From: Spirodela intermedia
Lineage: Eukaryota > Streptophyta > Magnoliopsida > Alismatales > Araceae
NCBI GenBank assembly: GCA_902729315.2
Contig: LR746264.1
Coordinates: 9,455,878-9,519,877 of the forward strand
Length of the DNA: 64,000 nt
Direction: 5' to 3'
Positions 12,408 to 24,810 of this stretch are shown one piece after another; the first letter of the stretch is position 1; the number at the start of each line of letters is the position of its first letter. A program made the translations under genes and the position numbers. Under the pieces are notes generated by a model that saw only the letters and a list, made by a program, of their open reading frames with translations, made no database searches and was not told the origin of the DNA.

Positions 12408-15116
12408 GATTCAGTATATCAGGGATAAATCTGATAACCTTATAATTGCAAAACATGTGTACAAACGATATCACTCTGCAAAACTTCATCAGGAGTCTAT
12501 GTAGAGAAATCTACCTCCCACAAGCTAGCCCAAGAAATGTCTCAGTGGCAAACACACATTGACTGCATGAGCAGTGACCTCCCATTGGCTTCTGCCAAAG
12601 CTCTGGGTTTTAGTTCAGAAGATCCAGATCAATCTTGTATTTAACATTGTTGGGATAGAACAGGAACAACCCTTTTAATTTTCCGGTGCATACATTTTTC
12701 CCAAAACAAATATCTCTCTTGCAAGTTACAAAACTGCTACAGATTCTAGTGAAAGAAGTTTCAGCTCTATTGGTTTTCAATTCGTGGGCATCAAATGAAG
12801 GGATGCTGGGTTTGAAAACAGGCAATGTCTGCCCCCGGAGACATAAAACTGACAACATGTTCAAGTGAAATCCAGAAAGTAATAGGCCGAGTTTATGCAC
12901 TCGGATGAATGGTGACAGGAGGAGTCCAGAGGAAAAAGTACTTAAAATGGTGGGATATGATGCACCCTAAGTTAGAGTCATTGTTAGCAGATACCAAGAA
13001 GAATATTATGGTTCATCTTTGATTATGAATCTAATACTATCCATTGAAGCCTTTTCTTCACGGGATATCCTCAATTTTCAATTTTCGATTTTCAATTTTC
13101 CATTTATGAACGCAGATAAATGGTTTGGATTTGTCATAAAGATAGATGATCTTCCTCTCAAATTTACTCTTACATAAATAAATTGTAAAAGAGCTCCGGA
13201 ATGAGGAATGGGAGCATGAACTACTGGATAGTGCAACAATGTCGGCGGAATCTGATTACCAGGTAATGAAAAAACCTTGAAGGGCAGTTGCAAAAGTGAC
13301 TGCTGAGCGGCCCAAAATAGAGGGAAATGAATTTCTTCACCGCAATTTTTCATAGAGAATTAGACAAATCCTGAACTATTCCAAGGCCTAAATCAGAAAT
13401 ACGAGATGCAGGGAAGGAATTCACCTGATTATTGTGTTTATGGAGGTTTGGGTATGAAATGTTTTCTAGGATTTATCAGATTCCAAGAAGTTTTACGTCC
13501 ATGGGCCATCATCCCTGAATGCGCAACCCAACTCTCTTGCCATCACAGCGATGGAGCCTTGATTGGGAAGGCGCAGGGGGCCTTCAACGCGTTTCTAAGC
13601 TAAAAATGGTACGCACCCTGTGCTTTTGGTGATGACTGTTTCAGTCTCTGGTTGACCGATTGGCGGAAAAGCTGGAGGACAAGCATGAGGTTCCTCGTTA
13701 AGTTTATCATAGAAGCCGCCGAATCTCAACACCTCTCGTGTTCGGACAGCAGCTCTCTCTCTCTCTCCTCTCTCTCTTTCCCTCCCTCTCCTTCTCTCTC
13801 ATCAAAGACCTCATTTTTAATGTAATACCCACTAGACCTCTCAAAGGACAGACAAGCCCATGAGCCCTTGTGGCGTAAGAGCTGTGTCTAGCCTGGAAAC
13901 CCAGAGAGTCCAGAAGGAGACCACCCACTTCCGCCGCCTACCCTTCATAGGGCAGCCCACTCACACATTCTTCCTCCGTGTGTCTGGAAAATGACCCATT
14001 TTTAAAATCAAGTGCAAAGTTTTAGTCTTGATTATTGCCAGTAATTTTGACTCCAATGTACCCCAGGATTCCCTGCCGCACGCTCGTGGAACCAATATTT
14101 TACTTGTCGATGGGCTCGGGCAGGGGACACCCTCGTGTGCGTGAAGCCGACAAGAATCGGCGTAGCCACAATCCCGGCCTCCGGCTAGCTGGGGCTGGTA
14201 GCCTTTGCCCAAAGGCAAAGATTCTGCGGCGGCCTTTCACCATCCGCACGGCGCCGCGCCGGCGACAGGGCTCCGTCCGTCGTCTTCTTCTTCTTCTTCC
14301 TGTTTATCGCGCTTGAATGTGTACGGACTATGCAGAGTGTGTGTGAGAGAGAGAGAGATTGGCAAGGGGGAGGGAGGGGGCTATCGAAAGGCTGGGGCGT
14401 CTTTGGAAGAAGCTTCGGCGGAGGCTTTACTCCCGGAAGCATCGGCTTCCAACGCAGACCCACAGGGCGTCTCTCGAGTAAGATGCTCGGAGGGACGATG
14501 GGTTTCATCCTACCCTTCCTGAAGCCATGAATTCTGGCCGTACGAGAGAGAGAGAGAGAGAGAGAGTGTGTTGGGGTACGTGGCGAGTGCCCGAGTCAAA
14601 AGATTCGGGAGAAAAGAGGACGAACTAGAGCCTCACGAAGGGGTCGCGGGAGAGTCCAAGATGCTCGCTTGCTCAATCCGCTCCGGTGATGATATCTTAA
14701 TCCCGAATCCCATATCCAGGTGGTCGAAAGCCGGAGTGTGAAACCCGCTTAAGAGGAGACTCGACTGCGCTACCTCGTGAAGGTTGACATTTTTTTTACT
14801 GTGAGAGGTTGACTTTTACAACTGACCGTGGAGGAACATACCGTAGAGAGAGAGAGAGTGGATGGCATATTCACACGGGAAAGGAGAAGACCCCCTGCGA
14901 ACCTTCCCCGGCGTGGACCTCACGGGCATCCCGCCCCGACGCAGACCCGAGCAGGTAGAACCCCCCGGCCAGCTTTCTCACCACAAAAGTTGAAAACTGG
15001 TCACTTGTAGTTGTGAGTTTCCTCTCCGGCGATCTTCCGGGCCCCATGATAAACTATACCCACCCGCCACGATCCCCCAGGTCCCGATGGACGGGTTCCT
15101 CTGGTGTATTCGAGGA

Positions 15117-15165
<49 letters not shown>

Positions 15166-15390
15166 TCAAGTCTATTACATCGTCCTCTTCATGGAACGGA
15201 CGAGTTACAGGGTTTTCTTCCCCAATGAGATGGCAAGGGAGAGGATTTGGAGAATGGGAAGCGAAAAGAAAACGGCCAAAGCGCGGAGCCCCGGTTGCTA
15301 CGTTTATGTGGACACAAACTACGAATACTCACGGAGTGATATTGAGAACTAACGATATACAGCGGGTTATCTCTCTGCGACTGCATGCTA
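11839..15390. other. Intergenic region, no gene seen
   Basis: About 3.5 kb. The micropeptide 3'UTR probably lies in the first 150 bases. A (TA)n tract sits at 12380-12407 and GA tracts at 14552-14566, 14844-14858 and 15119-15162. An open frame on the minus strand at 12610-12852 (from an ATG near 12852) and one on the plus strand near 14205-14522 have no recognised domain and are not called. Confidence 0.45.
15119..15162. repeat. (GA)n microsatellite
   Basis: Pure GA tract of about 44 bp, downstream (3') of the CCT-motif gene. Confidence 0.95.
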
Positions 15391-16403
15391 TCAGGCGATC
15401 ATATTGCCCACGGAGAGGTTGTCGAGGAAATTGGCCCAGAAATCAGGGTCGTAGCTACAGTCCTCGCCGTCCACTGCCGGCCTCCAGCCACGGTAGTCGA
15501 CTCCGCCGCTGGAGGAGCTCACCTCCCCAGCCTCCGCATCAGTCTCCAGCTCTGCGTCGCCGTTCCTCGCGAACCTCCCCCTTATCCGCGGGCGGCTGTC
15601 AGCCAGCGTCTTCCTGCAGACGTACTGCTCCAAAAGAAAGAAGAGAAATCTCATCATCCTCTCCCTGGAACTGTCGCCCCGATAAGCAACATGGGGAGAA
15701 GAAGAACAGTACGGTGATCTTCTTCTGAAAGTTTCTCTGGTTCCGCTTGTTGCGGTATCTCTCGATTCGTTCCCTCCTCTCCTCGGCGTTGTAGCGACCT
15801 ACTCTGCCGCCCATCGCAGTTCCATTCCCTCCCACTATCTCCAGGGCGCAATTATCGGCGCCAGGAGGTCGGAGATTGGTGTTCATAGCCTGCGAAGGGG
15901 ACCGTCGAAAATCATGAACGCCGCCATTAAAACAGACGGGCTGGAGATCAAAGCTGAGTTCAATCATCACCTACCCTTATGTCTCCTGTGCTGAAGACTC
16001 TTCTAATGGGTCCGTCGGACGGAAAGTCGAAGAAGTCGGGCCTTTCGTGGAGGTGAATTCCGCTGTAGCTGCCCCCGGCGCCGCCGTAGTGATGTTGGTT
16101 GATGCCGAGGACGTGCTTGTGGAGGGAGAGGGCACTGCTGCTCCTCTGAATGAAGGACGAGTTGAGGAGAGGGGAGTTGGAGGTGGGGGAGCTTAGCAAG
16201 CCGACGCTGTCAGAAGGCGGGGAGGAGGCCATCGGCGGAGGCGAAGGTGGGCGGTGGTGGTGATGGTCATGTGGATGAGGAGGGGGGGAGGATTGAAAGG
16301 CCCAGGAAGGGTAGAGGAAGGGATCTGGGTAAGATTGAGACCGGTACATGGCAGGCGTTGCAGCAGCGGCGGAGCGGAAGGTTGGGGAGGGCGGCGATAG
16401 CAT
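15391..16403 (-). CDS. CCT-motif family protein (CONSTANS/CO-like/TOC1 domain only)
   Basis: Exons on the minus strand are 16403-15975, 15889-15713 and 15624-15391; the product is 279 residues. Both introns are short (85 and 88 nt) and phase 0. The CCT motif is split by intron 2: residues 175-202 start RYNAEERRERIERYRNKRNQ and residues 203-223 contain YVCRKTLADSRPRIRGRFAR. The N-terminus is P/S/H-rich (AMYRSQSYPDPF), followed by a conserved-looking RRVFSTGD block before the first intron. There is no B-box zinc finger and no response-regulator domain, so this is a CMF-class protein. CCT domains mediate nuclear import and NF-Y-type DNA binding; related genes act in flowering time or light and chloroplast regulation, but the exact role is not inferable. 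An in-frame ATG at 16511 would add 36 residues; 16403 is preferred because MLSPPSPTF begins the family-like part. GC-rich coding. Confidence 0.88.
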
Positions 16404-16723
16404 GGAAGGAAAGGGAGGAACGAGGCGAAGGTGGGCTTTTATCACATGGTGGCCGCTACCTCGGTGGGTCTGAGGCGTAGGCCCACTGTTGAGGGTGATT
16501 TGGACCGTCATGTACGGTCAGAGGGCTGACATGAGATCCCAAGTAAGACTGGGTCCCACATCCTCTCTCTCTCACTCTAGAGGTACTCAGGTAAGTTGTG
16601 ACAAAGTGATGCTTTACTTCGGTGGCCCCCCCTCCCCCCCCCCCGGTGGAATAAGGCTAAATGGGCCGGGCTGACCAGTGAGATAGGTTGGCCCTCAGTA
16701 TGATTACAGGGTTGACCCCTAAT

Positions 16724-16981
16724 TTAAGACAAGGCGATCTCCAAAACTTTAAATGTTCTTATGGTCTGTCCACGCCGGATGACAATCTTGAGGACTGTTG
16801 CGGCGTCCCTCTCCCCCCCTATCACCTCATAAAAACGCAGACGCCGCATCTTTGGTGATACAAAACGAAAGTCAACCCTTCTATCTTGACATGACCCATC
16901 AGGGGCCAGCAAAAGGAAATCCTCGACTACTGTCAACGCACCTCTTCTAGTTCGGAAGTGGTATTCGGCCTCGATCGGCAT
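16724..16981 (-). CDS. Hypothetical 85-residue ORF
   Basis: An ATG-initiated frame starting MPIEAEYHFRTRR with a mixed charged/hydrophobic composition, unlike the low-complexity frames around it. A GA/CT microsatellite lies immediately upstream (17049-17088). A donor-like GAAGAG/GTGCGT lies inside the frame. No family recognised; it may be a fragment of a longer gene or chance. Confidence 0.15.
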   Translation of the reverse strand: MPIEAEYHFRTRRGALTVVEDFLLLAPDGSCQDRRVDFRFVSPKMRRLRFYEVIGGERDAATVLKIVIRRGQTIRTFKVLEIALS

Positions 16982-17044
16982 GGAAGCTCCTCGAACTGTA
17001 AATCTTCTCTGAGTTTGGAAGACTGACGTGGGAGTCTGAGAATG

Positions 17045-17048
<4 letters not shown>

Positions 17049-17088
<40 letters not shown>
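17049..17088. repeat. (TC)n microsatellite
   Basis: Pure TC tract of about 40 bp. Confidence 0.95.
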
Positions 17089-17092
<4 letters not shown>

Positions 17093-19076
17093 TCTCCGCG
17101 AGCCAAGGCAAATATGTACACCGTGGAAATCTCTTTGCTGACGGGGAGGACTGTTCTCCTGTTTACAGTTGATCCGGCAGTACCTTGATGCAGAAGAGTA
17201 CGGTAATGTGACTGGTTCCTCTAATGATCCAGGGACGAGGTTTCGTGTTCTTAGAGAGAGGGTAGCTTGGCTGAAGAGCGGTACCGCCGCCCATGTCTGG
17301 CTTTCGAGAGCTTTTCCTTCTCTTCTGGTCCTCTTCCTCCGTACAAAGCTTCACCATCTGGCTATGGGTGAACGAGATAGTCGTAGAGATAGATAGATAG
17401 ATGGTTAGAGAGAGAGAGAGAGAGGGCTGTCGGCGTTATGACATGCGTCGGTCTCCGGAGACGGGTTTCTAATGATTTAGATAGACTAAAAGGCTGCTTA
17501 TTCCATTACGTGATGGAGTCAGAATACTGGGAGCACCCTCAAAGCAATCTTTTAACAATGAATACGCGTTCAGTGACTGGGGGATCTTCTTCTTCGAGGT
17601 TTTTGAATTAGCTTGGATGCCCCGGTCTCCTATCAGCGTGCATGTCACAACTTCTCTCTCTCTCTCAAGAGGCAACTGATGGGTCCGTCCTGCGCGACGG
17701 ACGGAGAAGAGAAGATCGAACCCGACCAGGTTCCTTCGTCCGGCAGCGAGCGAGAAGACTTCAGTGGCGCGTAGGGCGGAGGGCCGGCCATGGCTGCCGG
17801 GGACACGATAAAAAGCCGGGGAGATGCGTTGCTGGTCCACCACCAGGCGAGCGATGATCTGCCTCACCGGAAGCAGTGGGTATATCCTATCGCACTAAGC
17901 GAGAGGGCGGGTGGCATGATGAAGCCGGCGAGGAGGGGAGGGGAGCCCGTGCGGCCACCCTCTGCACCTGGAGAGGAGGGAGAGAGAGAGAGAGAAAGAG
18001 AGAAAGAGAGAAAGAGAGAGCCCGATGATATGGGAAGGGAGGGAACGGAGTGGCAGGGAAGGAGAGGGAGAGTGGAGACGGCCACAAAGACTTCACACGG
18101 GAAAGAGGTACCCGACCTTTTCCTGCTGGTGGGCAGCATGTGACTCGAAAAGAAGGTTATGGCCTTCCCTGAGAGAGGGAGAGAGAGAATCCCGTAGTCT
18201 ACAGAAGAAGAGAACTAGGAATCTCAAATCCCACTGAGACCTCTCTCTCTCTCTCTCTGTTTCTCTCTGTCTCTCTCTATCGCCCTCTGCCCTCGTTGTT
18301 TGTTCTTGTCGTTGTTACTATTCTTCTTATTCTCAGATAGATAGGTAGAGCGATATATATATATACAGAGAGAGAGAGAGAGAGAATGGAGAGTAATTCT
18401 TTGTTCACACTTTCCATTGAAAATTACTCTTCATTCTTGGGACTGCCCCATGCTCTCTCTCTCCCTCTCCCCCGCGTCTTCTTCATCTTTTTATCAGCAC
18501 TTGGGTCATGAACAGGGAAGACAGTCACAGTCACAGTCACTGCCACAGAGCGGGCAAGCCCGCAATTATTGGAAGCCATGATGAGTAGGGAGGACTCACC
18601 AGCCGAAGATATTATCATCCTACCAAAGGCAACAACCCTCCCTTAAATCCCCCCCCCCTCTCCACCTTCCTTCGCTGCTGCTACTGCAAGTGCTTGGGCG
18701 AGCCTTCCCTCATGTGACCAGAGATATTCTCTTCCTCTTAGCTAGTGGCCGTCACCTCAAGCCCGGTGAAGGGGATAGCGACATCAGCCGACCCATCTGG
18801 AAGACGGCAAGAGCCGGCGGTTCCGCTGTGCCCATTGACTCCCTACGTCAACCAACAGCCTCTGCCTTCTTCGTGGTCAAAGGCCATGGACATTTCTAGC
18901 TGAAGGGGTTTACTTCTCGTAATGCTTTCTATTTTTTTCCGAAAGGAGATGTCCTGATTTCTAGTCGGTATCTTCCCACTTCCGCCTCTATCCTTCGTTA
19001 GTCAATGAAAAATACCCAATAAAGGACGACGATAAAATCAAATAATGATGGTCCATATGGGGAAAAGGAGACCTCT

Positions 19077-22000
19077 TTATACAGTCTTCTGGTGTTTTCT
19101 TCTCACAGGATGTCTTCTGGAGCCCTTCGAATGCCGGGCTCGCCTCTTGAAGAGTAGGCGACGGATGCAGTGCTTTGATGCGAAGAGAAGCCCTCGAGGG
19201 GGCGGCAGCTGCTGCGCTTTCCCTGCAAGAAGGTTGACGAATATCATCAGCCGTTGACTTCATCAGCACTTTTGTACTGATCACGGAAAATAAGGAATCC
19301 CTATGCATGCCCCTATAGGGGCATTTCTGTAGTAATCCATATAGCCCACTGCAAGCAGAAACCCCATTGAGAAACATCCCTCTACGCATCAGCTTTTCTT
19401 GGCCAGTCTGTAATGGGCATCCATTTCAATAGCTTTATATCTAACTCACTTTACTTGGGTCAATGAAAGGGATACTGAAATACCTTAATAGCCATGTTAC
19501 TTGATGGTACCGAAGAAGGTCAGTTGGGGACTGGGCAGGTCGAGATCCAGCAAGACTTGCCTTTGATCGGTATTTGGGTATATTAAGCAAGGCCCATGTC
19601 AACAAGAACTAGCTTGGTTTTTATGGTGAATCAATCGAGGCTGTTCTACTAAGGGCCAGAGAAGTCTGACAGAGCAATAAACCGACCGGAGTCAAAAGGA
19701 AATATACTCTCTTCCGTTAATGGAAGAGAATAGAAGTGGGAAGCCACAGGTCATCCCTTACCTCGTTTAGGGTGTTGTTGCAGACAGTCAATGGGTGTTG
19801 GAGAAGCTTTGTTTTCTTCGTGCATGTTGACCAAAATGTCTCTAGATGGTGTGTTGTCAACCACTGAAACCATGTCCCTTTGACCCTGCACTTTCATGTC
19901 CTTGGAAACTTCAACGAAGCTAATGCTTTCTGGAAAAGACATGCAGTCAGTTCCTCCATCTGTCCCAGATTTAGCAGAGTCTCTCTGGAACAGCATACCA
20001 CAAACGCCCATGAAAGGGTCTTTCCTCTCTAAATCCTCTGTCCTTGATAAAGCCTTCCCCTCTGGCGCATCACATTCACTAGAGAGCTTCCTCAAGCTGT
20101 CAGCATCCTTACTAGAAAACAAAGAAGAATCAGTTTCTGGAAAAGATATTCTTTCAGCTTCTCCGCTTGTCCCACATTTGGGAAATTCTTTCTCGCAAAG
20201 CGTATCAAAAACGCTCATAAAAGGGTCTTTCCTTTCTAAATCGCCTGCTCTTGGTAAAACCTTCATCTCTGGCACGTCCTGTGCACCGGATGGCTCAATC
20301 ACGCTTCCAGGATCCTTTCCAAGAAAAGACACTCTGTCAGTTCCTGATGGGTTACTTGTTGGTTTCTCCTGATCATTGGGAGGCATTTCATCTTGAATGC
20401 CAAAGATGACATCTTTGGACAGTGTTGAATCCACTGGAGCTGAAGGAACAACTGAAATAGCTTCATGCCCGTCCAAACTCAGAGTTTTGCCAGAAAACAC
20501 ACCAGATATCCCAACATTCTCAGGAGCAGAGGAAAACTTCACACTGTCACTTGGGGACAGCGGATTGGATCTGTTAACAGGATTACAGCTGCTCGGAGTA
20601 TTGCTCAATGACGGCTCCCAATCTTCGGTGTAAGCATCATCCATCTCGTTAAATGAACAGTTAAATTCTTCGGTTTCAGTAATAGCTGGCTCTGAGTTTT
20701 CATCTCTCGGTGACACTGTACATAAGTCAGAAGGTGGAAAGTGGTGTCCTAGGGGTGTTGCAGGGAGTAAGATCTCATCTCCGGCTGACATTTTATGACT
20801 GTCTTGAAGTGGAGCTTCATTTCCTAGGCCAGATGATTCATGCTCACTAGTTATTGGCAAACGTACGCCCCTGTCATCCGATGACATAGGATCTTCTTCC
20901 TTGCTAGAAATTGTATCTAACAACATCCCATCTGCAGCTGTTTCATCGTTGACTTTGATGTAAACCTGTGAAACATCTCCAGAGGAAGAGAAAATTCTCG
21001 CAATATCATCCAATGCAGGCAGATCACCGTCTCCACTAGAGATTGGATCCCAGTTGCTCCAATCAGAAAACCAGTCCTTTGAGTTGACCTGGGTTCTAGA
21101 TGAAATTTTTTCAATTTTAATAGCTTCATCATAGCATTGCTTCCTCCGTAGGGCGCCATTTAATAGACAGCTGCACAAAAATGAAGATCACATAGATGAC
21201 ACAAAAGAAGGGGATTTGAACGCTTGATATACTGTAGAAAAGAAAGGAGAGAGCACCTGCAGTTCCTTGACACAGCTTTTTTGGCTTTTTCCATAGATAG
21301 ACCAAGCAAAGAAAATAAATTTATGACATCATAGGGCCCTCGAACCTCATTTACATTTGAGGCACCGCTTGAGAAAATGAGATTTCTACCTCGTGTCCAA
21401 TCGACAAGCACCTGAAATTTATGAACTGAAACACTCAGATGAATGGCCCCAAGAGTATAGAAACAATTCTGATCGGAAAATGTGAAAAAAAAAATTGTGA
21501 CTATTTCATCTATGCATAGCGGCTAGTAACATGTCGCCAAGAGCTATTCCAAACTATGTCGATCCATTTGTTTACTTCAATAGACTTAGTTTTGAGATAT
21601 TGGAAGTTAATGAGAGAAGATCTAGAACGGAAGGCAAGTCCATACAAAACGTCGCTGGCCTGCGAATGCAAGCCAGACTTTCCATCGCAGAGATTCTTGA
21701 AATTAATGTGTACAGCCTCTTAGGAAAAAAATGGAGATTTTAAGATAGAGTGAAGAGTGGATGCGTTACATCAGTCAGGAACCCATGCACATGGAACTAT
21801 TGGCAGGATAACAACTGAACGGGATCATCACCAAAATATTAGGATAATTTGTTCAAATAGACAATTTATGTTGCACTTGCGTATGCAACATAAATCATAG
21901 AGAAATGCAGCATAGATCGAGTATGTTGAGCAAGTAATTTGAGGGACTTACTTCCCCAGATGGAATGAGTATGATGGCTGTCATTTAAAATACTATGACA

Positions 22001-24810
22001 AAACTACTTCCACAAAAAGGAATATTATCGATGTTGAATCATCTGAAAATTGCACTCTGAAGAGGAGAGTTAAAGAAATTTGAAAGACCTTTCATAAGTG
22101 TATGACTTGGACTTAATTATTATGAAAGGATAGGCAACAGTCATCCTAGCAATTTTAAGCTAAAGTTACTTTTGGCTCTTGCTACTTTGCTGCACTATTC
22201 ATTGTAATTTCTCTAAAAGAAGAACATAAGTGAATGATGACGAAAGGAAGTCTCTAACCTTGGCATTCGTCAACATTTGTCTCCGTACATCCACATCTGA
22301 AATTAGGTGAGAGTAAGTGATCTCAAAATATATCCCACGCTGCACAAATCAAGGCAAACATCAGATAATTTATATGCAAGCCGGAGGGTCTCAAGCACAC
22401 ATCAAGGCCAACAGAAATTTGCAACATAGCCAAATGCTGGGTGACTGAACAAACCTCAATTGCAGCTTTGACCATTGGAAGCTTCAGACGGAATGGTAGT
22501 TTTTGGGAAAAGTCTATTGCAATCAGGTCAACCTGTGAAAAGAACATCCTAACGTGAAAAAAACTAATAAAAAACACAGCTTTCAAGCACGTAATTTGAA
22601 ACCCATTCTAGTAAATCCAATTTCGGTTCGTGACAGCGATGTTGAGTAGTAAGTTGATGTTAGTAGAAAGTTAAATGTAAAGAAAAACTGTTGAAAGGTA
22701 CCTGCGGAAAGAACACAAAGTTCCTTTTCAAAAGGTCTCTCTAATAATGGGAAATTGCCATCCAGAAATTTCCTCGTGTCACCCACTTACGAGGATAATG
22801 TACCACATTATAACGAAGAAGACACTGATAACATGTCTGGAATGAGCTATAGGCCATAGCAAGAATGACCACCCGATCACAAAGGATACCAGATTGTATG
22901 AAGAAATTCGGCAATATTTTCATAGCTATTTTACTGATCAGACCACAAGGCCATGTGCGTCAACTTTATTACGATGAACTATGCGACATTTACTTTGGTC
23001 AGTTGTTAGGCCATTTAATCGTTCCTCCACTTAAGCATAAATGTCCTTTCTGACATAAAGTGTCCCTTCCCTTAATCAGGCTCCTATTCTGTTTAAATTT
23101 TTCATGTGTTTGCATCTCATAGCATCGCAATTAATTTTTATAAGTTCACCATTACACCAACCAACTAAATTCCTAGCACCGAGACCTGATGCTGAGCTCC
23201 GACTAGTTCTCTGCTCACTTGACCTGCGTAATGAACACTAACAATAACTACGGAAAAATTCTTTACAGCTCCAATCTCTCAAACATAATCCTCCGAAGTG
23301 CCAGCATTAGCAGCCAACTTCTCACTCAGAGAAACAGCTAGCACAAAACTTTGTTCCCCGAAGCAGGATCAGTCAACGCAACCATTAGCTGTTCACATTT
23401 TCATTAACACTATGAAAATGTCGCATAAAATATTTATGCGACATTTAGATTCACCACTTGCATTCAATTTACCTGCCATCACAAGCTCCATAAAATATTT
23501 AGTCACAGTGAGAATACTTCTCATTCCCCTAGCCAGCTGTCAGCCTTGTACACAACTGCATAGACGCTTGTACAAAGTGTCATTAGTTGCCAAATTCACA
23601 GTGCCATTTTGTAATTTCCGCATTTAAACAAACTTCCTAATCTCTGTTTCATCCTCTACAACCCTTTTCAACTGCGTTCCTACTGTATTTCCAACAGAAG
23701 AGGAGGCGCGAGCCGAATCCTGTATTCCCAACTAGGCCTATCAACAAGCTCTGATCCAATGGAAATACTTCCCATCCAGGCTAAACAACCGGACCCAATC
23801 CAGTCTTAGACGACTAAAATGACTGCTAAGAGTTCATGAGCTTCATGCTCCAATAAGGAACATAAGGAACACCGACAGATATTCCAATACCTCCAAAGAG
23901 AAAGACGGTGTTCCAAACAGAAGGCTAATCCCCAAACCTCAGATACTATAAGTCAATTGTGGCATTTCAGGTATCCTATGCGTGTTCAATAATTCTCATC
24001 AACCCAATAAAATGGCACATAATATTCTTCTGGGTTAAGACTGTCTGTCAGATTTATGCCAGACAGTCTTAACCCGGCAGCATCGTCAATTTCACATCAG
24101 ATGTTGTCCCCTGTCACCATACTATAGCATAATCACCCAGGAAACAAAAAATCATCCTTCTTCGAAAGCTTACCACTCTTAATTCTCTGACTAATCCCAT
24201 ATTTTGTCAACTGTATCAAATGCAAAGTCCATTTGGGAAGGATATCAATGTGCTCCCAGTACTATATTAATCAGCGGCATCCCAAAACATTCGCACAGAC
24301 ATATATGTTAACAAAAAAAAGTGACTGGAGGAGTGTGAAGAACTTTTTGAAATTACGCACTTCGGAAACTTTGCAAATCTGGTCGAACGCAGTCTGGTTC
24401 AAAGGCCGTACAGCCACCAAGTGGTAGCTCCGAAGAACGGAGTTTCCAGAACTAAGAGCAGCAGCACCGAGCTCGCTATCCACCGTCACTGTCAATCGCG
24501 TGTACTGTCGGAAAGGCGACTGGAGCGGGACTCTCAGAATCTCACGGTGGAACCTGGCTGCAGCCGCTAGGGCAGGGGCGACGCCTAGAAGCGAGCACAG
24601 ATGAAAGGGAGGGATCTTGCAGCGATCCGAATCAGAAACCACGCCTCTGATTGTCCGGTTGTACGCCACACCCGAGTATCCAAGTTCCATCGCCTTTACC
24701 ACCACCTTGAGCCTCGCGGCCTTGCTGGCGGCGGCGGCGGATTCTTGCGCAGCGGTGAGGGCCGAACCCTCCCTCTCCAGGTAGGGCACGTTTAGGTCGA
24801 AGAAAGCCAT
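19077..24810 (-). CDS. RPP30: RNase P/MRP protein subunit p30 (RPP30; GAF1-type)
   Basis: Six minus-strand exons: 24810-24361, 22532-22455, 22339-22259, 21411-21257, 21170-19762 and 19222-19077, together 772 residues. The p30 core (TIM-barrel-like, residues 1 to about 275) starts MAFFDLNVPY and shows YHLVAVRPLNQTAF, VDLIAIDFSQKLPF, RGIYFEITYSHLISD, NLIFSSGASN and VRGPYDVINLFSLLGLS, the family signature. This subunit binds RNase P/MRP RNA in the nucleolus and is needed for tRNA 5' processing. The Arabidopsis homologue is GAMETOPHYTE DEFECTIVE 1. Residues about 285-720 are an acidic S/D/P-rich extension absent from animal p30 (about 270 residues), with an internal duplication at 553-610 and 622-679. 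The last exon is inferred: exon 5 carries the strong donor CGAG/GTAAGG at 19762, and splicing to 19222 gives a basic tail (RRLLFKRRARHSKGSRR). Without it translation stops at 19751. Intron 1 is 1.8 kb. Confidence 0.88.
24032..24075. repeat. Perfect 16-bp inverted repeat in RPP30 intron 1
   Basis: Arm 24032-24047 (GGGTTAAGACTGTCTG) is exactly complementary to 24060-24075, with a 12-nt loop. It would form a stable RNA hairpin in either transcript orientation. Confidence 0.9.

Larger units (their letters stand above)
16404..19076. other. Upstream region of the CCT gene and intergenic DNA
   Basis: Dense in GA/CT tracts (17049-17088, 17409-17424, 17964-18020, 18240-18258, 18365-18386). An 85-codon ATG frame on the minus strand (16981-16724, starting MPIEAEYHFRTRRGALTV) is the only ORF free of repeat sequence; I recognise no domain in it. 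The region just below 19076 is probably the 3'UTR of the RPP30 gene. Confidence 0.45.

Noticed and set aside
12610-12900. Minus-strand frame (MLSVLCLRGQTLP from an internal ATG)
   Set aside because: Looks somewhat protein-like but has no family, no promoter and no splice context; left as intergenic.
18424-18618. 64-codon minus-strand ATG frame (MIISSAGESS...) with a donor-like GGTGAGTCC
   Set aside because: Ends in GA-repeat sequence; no partner exon or homology could be found.
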